Source of the DNA: Pelargonium cotyledonis
Lineage: Eukaryota > Streptophyta > Magnoliopsida > Geraniales > Geraniaceae
DNA: 27,285 nucleotides
Reading direction: 5' to 3'
Assembly: GCA_036897625.1 (NCBI GenBank)
Contig: JAYMTA010000532.1
Coordinates: 1 to 27,285 of the forward strand
Shown: piece after piece, positions 10,968 through 21,489 of the stretch
Numbering within the stretch: position 1 is the stretch's first letter
Layout: each line of letters starts with the position of its first letter
The notes under the pieces: generated by a model
Seen by the model: only the letters and a program-made list of their open reading frames with translations
Told to the model about the DNA's origin: nothing
Databases searched by the model: none
Made by a program: the position numbers and the translations under genes

Positions 10968-11911
10968 GAAGGGTGTTGTCCTCCATGGATGGGCCCGTTT
11001 TACAAAGAGGTACCAACACAAATAGGTGGCCGAAAAAGTAGCAACTTTGAAGAGCTTGTATGTCGATCTAAGCTAGTTATATGTTGGACATTTTTATTTT
11101 GCCGTGTTCTTCTATGTCTTATCAGTCAAACTATGGGTCTCGCTTAATTTTGTGGTTTGTTTAAAGCCTGTGGGGTCCATTTTAAAAAAAACTGCACATT
11201 TCACAATCGAACGGCTTGTTTTGGGGCTACACGCTAAGGATGACGCGCTTTTGGCTCCCATTTTTTTAGCTCACACGCCTTTACAAACATAACAACGTTG
11301 GGTGATGTCCTCATCCCACTCCGAAAAACTTCCCCGGAGCCCATTTTCCAAATGGGTACCATAACAAACAGGCGGCCGAAAAAACAACTTTGAAGAGCTC
11401 TTAAGTAACCCTACGCTAGTCGTATGCTATAAATTTTTGTTCCGCCAAGTTTCTCTGTCTTATTTTTCTAATGAGTGTCACTTAATTTTGTAGTGCGTTT
11501 TGAGCTCATGGTGTTCATTTTTATAAAATTACGCGTTTTACGATTGAACAACTTGTTTTGAGTCTATACACTAAGGATGACGCGCCTTCGGCTTCAATTT
11601 TTGAGTGCACACACCTCTAATATGAACTTAATAATGTTGGGTGGTGTCCTCACTCCATATTGAAAAATTTCTCCAGAGGGCTGTTTTGCAAAGGGGGTAG
11701 CAATACAAACATATGGTCGTAAATACATAAATTGGAAGAGCACATAGGTGGCCCTACGTTAGTTGTATACTGAAATTTTCTGTTCCGCTGAGTTCTTCTA
11801 TCTCTTATCTTTCCAGCAATGGGTCTCACTTAATTTCTTGGTGTGTTTAGAGACCGTGACGGCCGCTTTCGCAAAACTACCTTTTACACGTTCGAGCGAC
11901 TTGTTTTCTTT
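10968..11911. repeat. Diverged tandem repeat, unit about 340 bp, nearly 3 copies
   Basis: Three units align along most of their length. The landmark GGTGGCCGAAAAA at about 11025 recurs as GGCGGCCGAAAAA at 11371 and as a decayed form near 11713, giving spacings of about 346 and 342 bp. Other shared blocks are AACTTTGAAGAGCT, a TTTTGTTCCGCC-like block, GGGTCTCACTTAATTT, a CGAACGGCTTGTTTTGGGGC-like block, CTAAGGATGACGCGC and GGGTGATGTCCTCATCC. The units have drifted strongly. No coding frame is shared. The family is unrecognised. Confidence 0.75.
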
Positions 11912-12076
11912 TTTATATATATTTTTTAATTTTTTTATTTTATAAGCGACGGCCTAAATGTGTATATATACAAGTAACTAATAGTATTCAGGAAAGAGAC
12001 TATTTCTCTTAACACTAGCCTAGAGTTTTTGACACCTTACCGCATCAAAATTGTCTCTTACACCACCACCACCAAG

Positions 12077-12182
12077 AACGGCCTGTTTTGGGGCTAAAAA
12101 CTAACTAGGACGGACACTTAGATCCCCATTTTTAAGCTCATTCCGAAAAACTTCACCGGGCGATTTCCAAAGAGGTGCCATC
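12077..12182. repeat. Detached partial unit of the 340-bp repeat
   Basis: AACGGCCTGTTTTGGGGCTA, CCCCATTTTTAAGCTCA and CCGAAAAACTTCACCGGGCG repeat the same order of blocks as 11208-11360. The piece is separated from the main array by about 165 bp of AT-rich, unrelated sequence. Confidence 0.65.
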
Positions 12183-12401
12183 AATATTTGACTAATACTA
12201 TGAATTTCTCAGGCCGGTTTACCCAACCACGTTCATAAATTATTTATATCCATTTCATTGGCTGAATAAATACTGCTTACATCAATCATATGAATCATGA
12301 ATATAAAACTAAAGTGTGATAATTAGTTCACATCTTACAAACAAACATACCCACCAGTGAAAATATAATACATCTGAATGTAAACAAGTCATCAAAAAGC
12401 A

Positions 12402-15400
12402 TCACTTTTCTTGCATCTCGGACTCAGTTGCAGGCTGCAATGCCTCCACAACTGGGGGTATGCAGTCCACCTTGTAACGCAACGCCTACAACAAACCAAA
12501 TCCACCAACTCATGTCAAAACATCCAAGTTACTACCCAAACACTTGTTGCGTGTCTTTTACAAGTACATCACTCGTAGACAATTATCGGTGGTATTTAAT
12601 TCATTCATTCATCTATGCGACAACAAGGGTAAAAATGGACTTGCAATCATACCAAACCCGCTCTGAATCCAAAACAAAAAAGACTATCTACCCTAGTCCC
12701 TAGTAGACAAAGGCAATTGATATACTAGCTAATTAACAAAACCAAAGAAAACAAACATAAACGTAACTTGAAAAGGAAAACTAAAGTCCTCAAACCAAAG
12801 AACTGACAATACTATAACAGTAAATTATTATTATTCCTATTATAAATATCTAACCTTTTTAAAAAAAGTTGAATATGAATTGTCCCAAATGAGTTTATAG
12901 TTTCCCGCCATGCACGTGCAGAAGTTTCCCTGTGAGAACATCAATAAAATTCATCCAATTAGTCCATTATTGTACTACAAAACACATAAAACGGTGTTTT
13001 AAATGGAACTCACTTCGTCAGATTCATAACGCCGGTAAGGTAATATCATCTGTTTGATAAGCACCATGCCACCACCGTCATCAATATAACATAAAAGCAA
13101 CTAAAGTAAAAAACTCACGACATATAACAAGGGCTGCGAATGGGAAAAGAATTCAAACTTCAGAGTAGTGTTATAACTTTGTAGTTTAACTTACACTTCT
13201 TTCCCCAGTAGGACTTGTATACTCCACGCTGAATCCAATATCCTGATGCACAACAAGAAGCTTAATCCTCACATACAAAGCTATTACCTAGAATCTCATA
13301 CCATTCATATAAAAGGCTACATAAAAAAAATTATGCGGACCTGGCCTTCAATTCGTGCAATCAATCAAAATGCCACTTAAATCTTATTATTTTTTCCGTG
13401 GAAATAAGGTTTAAATTCTAAAACACTATTGGTGGTCCAGATGAAAGAGTAGAAAGATCATTCAGACCTACATTTGTCATCACCATAACGCTATAAAGGA
13501 GTTAAAAACTTAGCCTTGCCTAAAAGACATTAAAAAGGTCCCATAAGCTCCATGGAAAGACCTCCACCAAAGGAGCAACATGAATATAAAATAACAACAG
13601 AATGGTAGGCGTGTGAATACCACCCACAAAGCCTAAACGAAACAGTAACAGTAAAACCCATAGTAGTCAACACCACCACTGTCCATAGAATATTACCAGG
13701 TTCATCTTCCCTTGGCCCAATGAGAAGTTCCAAGCAATATATGAATTTATTGATTCCACGATCAAAGGCACCTATAAGAGCAATATCATCATACTATTAT
13801 GATTCCAACACCATTTCAATCATAAGAGCTAAGAATGTTTAGAACATCTGAGTGAAAAAGACAATCATGCCATCAAATACACCCACTCAAACCAACACAA
13901 CTGAAAAGAAAATTTCTATCGTTCCAACAGATATCACTAATCTACGCAACAAATTAATTCTTATAAGCAAGTTGAATAAATATTTATAAACCAGGACAGA
14001 GATATAAAGATGTAAAATTATATAAAAATATACATTTCATGTCAGCCTGACCAGTACTACTTTTAAAGGGTGTGCAACAACCTAATTCTTGTTATAAATA
14101 CCATGTACTGAATCATAAGACACCACCTGAATTCATTGCCCCTCGCAGAATTTGATAGTATTTTTCTACCTTTAAAACTTTTCTACATTTGTTATGCTTA
14201 TATGCAAGTAATACATCTAAGTATGCATATGCATTTGTTAAAGTATCTCACATTGAAAGAATGTGATAATTGGCACCACTTGATATACTAGTTGGGCTCT
14301 GCACCTAACAACTTAAGCTTTCAGGTTTTACGAAAATTTAACATGGTATCAAAGTGTTAGGTTTGGGCCTAATGACCCATATGTGCTGCCTCCCTTATTG
14401 GTTCACATGCAGCGTTAGTCGGGGTGTTAAAGTAACCCACACGGAAAGAAAAGAATTCTGACACTACTTGATATTAGTTGGGCCCTCCATCTAACAACTT
14501 ATGCTTTTTGGTTGAAGTAAAGTTTAGCACCATAGTTGAGAAAGTAAGGAAAGAAGTGGTATGTTACTGGGTTGATTTTATGGGATTATTATTTAATCAT
14601 GTAAATCTGATTTTAAAAAACCATTGAAGCAATCATCAACTTTCAGATAATTCTTATCTTCAAGATAATACCAAATTAAATCATAGAGCATGACTCTCCA
14701 TAAATCCTCTTTGACTTTTTAGTGACAGCGTAAGATGGCATGAAAACTTACAAAAGCTTTTCTGAAATTTCTATTACTTGAAATTCTTTGTCTCTTATTA
14801 CGAAGACATTTGTTTCAAGAGGCATAACAAATGTAACATTCTACCCTGCTCGCCATTAATACAAAGTCTAAGATAAATTTCAAATCTGTATATTATGAAG
14901 TCTAATCTCAAGTCATAATATAGTTATAGATATGCAACTTTCTTCTTTCCTAAAGGTTTCGATTGCACCATTCAATAATATACATGATGCTTGGATGAAT
15001 ATTCAGTAACAAAATAATATTATATAACATAGAGAGAATAGTTCACTAAGCACTCAGTCAATCACTCTTTTTTTTATACGTCTCTTATGATTGCCAATTT
15101 CTTAGTGCAATAGTACATGAATAAATCAACATGCATAAAGGGAAAATCGTGTAACCAGATGTGAAAACAAACCTCAAAAGTTTTCCCGGCAGGAATAATT
15201 GTCTCCTTGTAATCATCATTTTTCCTGTACAGAATAAACTAAGGTTGCGTTTGGTAACTTGGATTTGATTTGAAATTCGTCATTTGAAATTTTGGATTTC
15301 AAATACAAATATAATGTTTGGCAAGCCATAGATTTTCCAATGACAAGATTCGAGCTGTCATTTGAAACATCATAGAACATGTTTTGAATGCTATTGGATT

Positions 15401-18400
15401 TCACTCAAATACAAATCCAAATTCTTGGAGTTCCCAAACACCTCATTTGACTCAAATCCAACATTTCAAATGAAATGATGGTTCCCAAACACACCATAAC
15501 AGAACTTCAACCTGGAAATACTGACACCAATATCATTACAGCACATGAAAACTTACTTTGCTTCAAATGTGCCAGCAACCTCTGCCGATATAAAGAATGG
15601 GGAATTCGCAAAGACCTCACTGACAAAAAATAAAAACAATAATAAACATAACAAGAAACTAACACAAATTAATCAAAACAAAAATGCCCAATAGCAACAA
15701 TTATAATACAAAAATGGATAGGAAAAAAAGAGGTTTATAGGTGAGAATAATAATGGGAAAAATTTATCAGTCTCAATTATTAGGTTGGAGGGATGGCCAT
15801 GAAGTAGGTCCCACATATTACTACACAAGCTACTTAGAGCATCCGCATCAAAGGGACTCCAATTGAGTCCCTATGTGCTATATATATATATATATTGCCA
15901 CAACAGGAAGGGCCGATCATCATCAAAATTAAATTTTCCATTTATGGGACTGAAATGGAGTCTCATATTATCATATCATCACTTATTATATTTTAAGAAA
16001 TTTTGTCTCTATTTGCTACATGTTATTATGTTTTGGCTAAAAAATTTAAAATGAAGTGACCATTGAAGTCCTGGACCTCTTTTAAGGGCATGTACCTCTT
16101 ACAAGTTTCTCTATATCAAAGGTCTGAATGTTTTTTTGAGGAACCATTTGTGGTCCCAATGAATTGGGGACCTTCAATGTGGATACTCTTATTCTGGTAG
16201 TTACACAGCTCTAGTGATGGACAGATTTGTAGTAGGTTTCTCTAAATCCAAGTGGTCTTATAAGGGGTTCTTAATTTCAGTCTTGTTTAGAAATCTACTT
16301 TAATGTTCTATACTGAGTATGGTTTGTTCTGTGATACAATCCCGACCCTCAAATATAATAACACTAGGCTTTAATGGACCAGATTTCAACCAGGCCTAGT
16401 TTTCATAAACCCTTGCTCTAATTACAAAGTCCCGTGAATTACCCCAACCCGTTTGACATCGAAGACATGATGCACCACATCAATAGCCTACATTAAAGCC
16501 TAAGTGTTCACAGTAGTAGTTGGATATGCTTAAAGCTCAATACCCAACTAAACCACACACACACAAAAAATAAAGAATCTAAAAAAAAGGCCAATATCAT
16601 CTCCTTTACGCTTCAAACTTCAGTCTGCCTCAGGGCACAGCAGACGAAAAATAGAAGGGGCAGTTAATTGAAGCCAGTAAATTATGTTGACAAAATGAAT
16701 ACTTAATTTACCAATCAATTTATCAAAGTTAATGCATAACAAACAATGTTGTCATCCCCCATATTAACAAAGACAAATAAATTACGACTTATAATTATAG
16801 GAACATTGAAACAGAGATATATAATAATACCTAATGCATTTGATGAACCTTTCGAACTCGGAGCTGTAGACATCAACAGCTTGTTCTAAAACAGCTACAT
16901 GGTGTTTTTTTCTGCCCAGTTAAATTACCAAAGAAGCAATGAGAAACATTAGCAACAAAGAAAATGTCAATTGCATCATATCATCCATGATATGTTATTA
17001 CTACCAAACTTAAGGGAAATTACATGGACACCCCTTCAAGTATCCCAATACTAAAGTTACCGCACCTATTTTAGATGAGTAGTATAAAAAGGCCCAACTA
17101 TTGTTAAGGAACCCAAAAAAGGAAACCAACAAGAACATTAAAGTTATGCAGATGTCACTCTAGAGATTTCGAGAACATTTGAGCTCCTGCCTCCTTTCAT
17201 GCCAATTCTACATAAACTTGATATCTCCCCATAATTATTGCCCAAAACCTCTAATTTTCATTTTATAAATTGCCAACTTCTCTTGCCCAAGGTACTTCCA
17301 CTTTCCAATAATTAACTACAATAATGAAGACATAATCAAACATTAACGTTTTGACTGCCACACCTCTCAATAGGAGAAGAAAAAAAAGAACAGTTTGTAG
17401 CATGCCAAGTGAAGGGGGGGCATTCAGCAGCATGCACAGAGAGCAATCCTCAAATACTGTACCTAAAAACCTCACACCTTTAATCAGGGTTACAGGGGAT
17501 CACCCTAAAAATATCATAAGTTTATTTAGTACTTTAAGTATGATCAGCTTAACAAGCTATCCTATCATTTGTCAGCTTGTTGCATTTATTATATTTGAGG
17601 TAAACGTCAAAAAGGAACATGAAAAGCTAATTGAAATCATGTCCTGTGTTTTTTTAGTTCAAAAGGATTGTGGATATTGATGTTATGTAATATTTAACAG
17701 CAGCTAACTAGCTAACCCAATATTTCCAAAGGGAAGAAAATCATGTGATTACTAAAAACAGAGGGAGGCAACTTTAAATCCGGATACTTCATGGAAGAAC
17801 CGTATAATTTACCCTTTATCTTAAACTGAAAATACGAAGACTGCTAAAATTCTCACAGTTTTCTTGCATCATATTGCCCCCATGATAATGACATAAATAA
17901 TCGGATAAAAAGCACCATTGTCGTTAGGTTGTACAAGGGCGGTCCATAGCGTTGCCGTTGTTCCTCCATGGGGCTGATAAAGATAATGACACCATTAGAT
18001 GAATATTATCCAAATACCTACAATATCTATTGTTTAAGGGGAAATTAACAACAAAATGGAAGGATACCCTTCATCATCATTTATTTGGCGAATAAAATCA
18101 AGTAAAACCTGCACAAATAGAAAAACATTATTAAAAAAATGACACTATCAAATTACGCATAACAGTCTACTTAAAATGCAAAATAATCCATATCACTACT
18201 AACTCTATACTAAGGGGAATATTTGAGCTGAGTTCAGCCGAACCAACCTAAGCTTCAGGATTAAAAGTCACTACCCAGTAGCAAAGCTAAAGCTTGGTTC
18301 GGATATATATAATACAATGTCACTTCTAAAAATATAATGCTATAAGACCAATCAAATGTCCAAGACAAAAGTGCAGGCTAAACAAGACAGCCTAAGGGAT

Positions 18401-21141
18401 CTTACTTCTGGAACTCCAACCAAGTACTTCACAAGAGTCTTGTAAACACCAGTAGCAGAACCAAGTTGAGCCAACTGTCTCCTCCTGCAAGCAAAACCAA
18501 GAATGATACAAAAATTCATTCATTGCTTGCGCATCAACTAAAACAAAGAAAATTGTGGATGTTTACCTATCCATTTGCTGTTTCCATAATAGAGCATATC
18601 TATCACCTATGTTTCCACCTGAACTAACCAAAGCATCAACTTCTGCTTGCTTATTCCTCTCTGAGCGTTCCCTTTGTTGTCTAATAAGTGTTCCACGAAA
18701 ATCTTGAGGCATGTAGGTCATAACTGCAAAATATTCAAATATTCCTAAATCAATTGATGATTATCTCTTTTGGCAGTAGCCTCGGTATTGTCCATGAAAC
18801 ATAACCAATTGATATGGCTTTGGCACAACTAATGCCATGAAGCTCTAATAAGGTGATGTCACATGATTTAACCATTTTTTTTCATATATAATCAAATTGA
18901 AAACATTACATCTTAAAATGAACTGTTGACATGTATATATGAATATGGATACTAAAGCAAAAACAGGTAGTTAAAGTGTTGACTCAACACATAACTCGTC
19001 TTATTAAAGAAGTCATCATTACAAGCAAATGGATACTAAAGCAAAAACAGGTAGTTAAAGTGTTGACTCAACATAACTCGTCTTATTATAGAAGTCATCA
19101 TTACAAGCAATCTGGCTCAAATTTACCCACAGGCAAAAACACCATACATATGCCTTGCAATATTTGACCATTTAATCAACAGCGAATACATTGATTTTTT
19201 TTTTTAATTTTTTTTTAAACTTTTTGACACAGTACATGTAAATGAGCATTCACAAAAACTGTGAGTGCTTCTATACATGAGCACTTTTCTTTTGGTTTAA
19301 AACATTAGTTAACCAATGGCATATACTTATTTCTAAAGCTATGAAGTTTATGTTCTATATATCTATTATACAAGACTGGCAAATAGCAAATTGAAGCCAA
19401 TTAAAATTTGATCCGAATGGCATCCTAATTGATGATGTTTGGGTGATAAGCCTACTTGAAGGAAATTGAAGGGATGAAGAATAGAACTTTCTTTTCTACA
19501 AAGCACGCTAGACACAAACCATTATGTACTGGTGATGTTACCAGCACTGGAGTAAACCACACACCAAAAGAAATGAACTGAAGAACTTTCATGAGCAGGG
19601 TGATTTATAAGCCAACATAGTTAGCAAGAGGTGAATGAAATTGAAGGTATAAGACACACAGAGCTAATGTGTCTTAACAGTCATTGATAAGCATTATAAG
19701 CACAACTTTAAATTTTCCCATCAACTTATACATATAACAACATCTAAAAAAAAATGATGTAACTTGCATATAAGATTTGGCAAGGAAGTGATTAAAGTCT
19801 TGCAAAAGTTGCAGATAAATATACAAATAATTGAAAGAACTAACCTGTGTTGAAAATGTGTTCAGAATTTTTCGACTGGAAAGACTCCAGAACTGTCAAG
19901 GTGTGCTTAAATTTATCTCTGAGCTTCCCCAAAAGAATAGCAAATTCAGCATCTTCAGCTGTGGATTGTTGTTGAAGCTATACTCAAGCAAATGCATTCA
20001 TAAATCATAATATACATTAATACCAACACCTCAAGTTAAATTGCAGTGCTAAGGGGAAACTTGATAATTTTATGTAGTTAATCTGGAAAGAAAAATTGAT
20101 GATAACATCTTACAAGAAACATTAGGTAGCATTTTGATTAAAAAAAACAAATAGAATTGAAATCAAGAATGGGAATGGGAATGAGACTCACATTCTATAG
20201 CCATTTTCATGACCAAAAAATCATAATCCAAACATGAACAATGAGAATCTCATTCCCATTCCGATCATTTATCCCCAATTTTGAACAAAAAAATTCGCCA
20301 AATTAGTGTATATCTTACTTACCAGTGACGGCCAGTGAGATTTTTCAAGTAAATAAAGTATTTCTTCAATATGTTCACGATTCTTCCACATGTTCTCGTC
20401 AATTTTATGAGGAGGTTGACTGTCTGCTTCACGGACCAAAGAGCTTAGACCTAGAATAAGATGGTACTGGAAGGTAAGGAAAGTCAAATAGTCCACCAAA
20501 ACCATACAGTAAATTGTTAACACACGCAATTTCACAACTTATCCAAGTAAATTAGCTCTCTGTTTAGATTCTTGGATTTGAAAACAAATTCTGAGTTTAA
20601 ATCGAATCCAATGTTTGAATGCACAAATAATTCGGATTCTGAGTTGCCTCAAATCCAATAGAATTCAAAACATGCTTACAACATAAAATTTCAGATTACA
20701 ACTCTTATCTTGTCATTTGGAATGCTATAGTTTTCCAAACATTATATTTTGTGTCTCAAATTTCATATCATGAATTTCCAAACGCAAACTAGCATTGTGA
20801 GCGACTACAATGGCAGACTTGTCAGCAAAGCTCCGAAAATGGTGTAATTTGGCTAATTCAACAACTAAACAACTTAATTTAGTTAATATCTCAAGAATCC
20901 AAGCTTCAAACATATACACAAACAAACATCAATAATAGCAAAGAATAAGCAGAAACAGATGGCAGATAGAGATAATTTAACCTCCGGTTGCCGGAAAATC
21001 ATGGAGGAAGTCGTTGGCTAGAGAACGAAGCTCCAACGAAAGGCGAGAGACATCATCAGAAAGGGAAGAAAATGGATATTTATCGTAATAAGAAGCCAGA
21101 AACTTCCTGGTTATGGGAACTAAACCCTCAGTAGAAGCCAT
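12402..21141 (-). CDS. AT5G01010-like protein with C-terminal GOLD domain, 15 exons, 442 aa
   Basis: Exons (minus strand): 21141-20982, 20450-20323, 19977-19845, 18723-18567, 18484-18406, 18108-18068, 17973-17857, 16911-16831, 15619-15557, 15224-15173, 13771-13697, 13242-13195, 13049-13014, 12929-12855, 12485-12402. Every junction is GT-AG and all phases agree, giving 442 residues. It matches my memory of Arabidopsis AT5G01010, labelled 'retinal-binding protein'. The N-terminal two thirds is helical and charged, with a conserved block VMTYMPQDFRGTLIRQQRE. The last third resembles the GOLD sandwich of SEC14-like proteins: TIIPAGKTFE, INSYIAWNFSL, DIGFSVEYTS, then GNYKLIWDNSYSTFFKKALR. No CRAL-TRIO lipid-binding domain is recognisable. 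GOLD domains bind membranes or proteins; function here is unknown. No signal peptide or membrane helix is evident. It is head-to-head with the small gene at 21.5 kb. Introns contain several transposon fossils. Confidence 0.88.
14236..14529 (+). mobile_element. TRIM (miniature LTR element), decayed, in intron 10
   Basis: Two related terminal repeats, 14236-14343 and 14425-14529, both begin TGTTAAAGTA and end in CA. They enclose about 81 bp that opens with TGGTATCAAAG, the usual primer-binding site complementary to initiator methionine tRNA. There is no coding region, which fits a terminal-repeat retrotransposon in miniature. The two repeats have drifted apart, so the insertion is old. No clear target-site duplication is seen. 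It lies in an intron of the minus-strand gene. Confidence 0.75.
15243..15496. mobile_element. MITE in intron 9, TAA duplication
   Basis: The ends are GGTTGCGTTTGGTAAC on the left and TGGTGTGTTTGGGAAC (reverse-read) on the right, flanked by TAA at 15240-15242 and 15497-15499. The interior repeats ATTTGGATTTCAAAT-like palindromic phrases. It lies 18 bp upstream of exon 10's acceptor side in gene orientation. It belongs to the same family as 20555-20790. Confidence 0.7.
15837..16188. mobile_element. MITE in intron 8 with TTA duplication (352 bp)
   Basis: The left end GAGCATCCGCATCAAAGGGA pairs with the right end read in reverse, GAGTATCCACATTGAAGGTC. TTA lies on both sides (15834-15836 and 16189-16191). 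The GAGCATCC-type terminus is common in plant MITEs. It is non-coding and includes a TA microsatellite near 15880. Confidence 0.75.
18945..19110. repeat. 84-bp tandem duplication in intron 3
   Basis: Copy 1 (18945-19028, 84 bp) and copy 2 (19029-19110, 82 bp) are directly adjacent. They differ by a 2-bp loss (CAACACATAA versus CAACATAA) and about one substitution. Such high identity means the duplication is recent compared with the other repeats here. Confidence 0.92.
20125..20268. mobile_element. Probable MITE remnant in intron 2
   Basis: After a TTA at 20122-20124 the sequence GGTAGCATTTTGATTA resembles the terminus of the MITE at 4205. Inside, GAATGGGAATGGGAATGAGA is mirrored by TGAGAATCTCATTCCCATTC near 20243, forming an inverted repeat. 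The right end is not clear. Confidence 0.45.
20555..20790. mobile_element. MITE in intron 1, same family as 15243-15496
   Basis: Read on the minus strand it begins AGTTTGCGTTTGGAAATTCA and contains ATATAATGTTTGG, AAATGACAAGAT and CATGTTTTGAAT followed by TATTGGATTT. All occur in the same order in the element at 15243-15496, so this is a second, oppositely oriented copy. Target-site duplications are unclear. Confidence 0.65.
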
Positions 21142-21434
21142 ATCCACCAATCACCAAAAACACAACACCACCACCGACACTAGCAAGCAGCACCGCCAAA
21201 ATTATACTCCTACAGCACTTAATATTAAATGACTGCAAATTAAAGTGCGGATTTTGCTTTTCAATCGAAGAAATTGGAAGAATTTCTGGTCGGTATTTCA
21301 ATTTTCAATACTGTAGAAGAAGAAGAAGAGAAGACGGGGGTTTGTAAAAAGTCCACGATGGGAATGCATTGGTGGGTTAGATTCTGTAGGTGCTTATACA
21401 CTGTAGTGCTACTGTGCGTGAGTTTATGGAAAGA

Positions 21435-21475
21435 GGCCCAAAAACCAAAATAGACATCCAGGCCCAACAAGCCCA
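21435..21475. promoter_or_regulatory. Cluster of site II-type elements in a bidirectional promoter
   Basis: GGCCCA at 21435 and 21461 and GCCCA at 21471 (TGGGCC, TGGGCC and TGGGCT on the minus strand) lie within 41 bp. Such site II or UP1-like motifs, bound by TCP factors, mark plant housekeeping promoters. They sit between the minus-strand gene starting at 21141 and the plus-strand gene whose leader probably starts near 21490. Confidence 0.55.
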
Positions 21476-21489
21476 ATAAAACAACATCT

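Noticed and set aside
13530-13733. A 67-residue minus-strand frame
   Set aside because: It overlaps a real exon in another frame and continues into the intron without family resemblance.
17935-17973. A short form of exon 7 ending at a GTACAA donor
   Set aside because: It would fit the phase but would drop a conserved stretch (YNLTTMVLFIRL...). The GTGAGA donor after 17857 also fits and keeps the family sequence.
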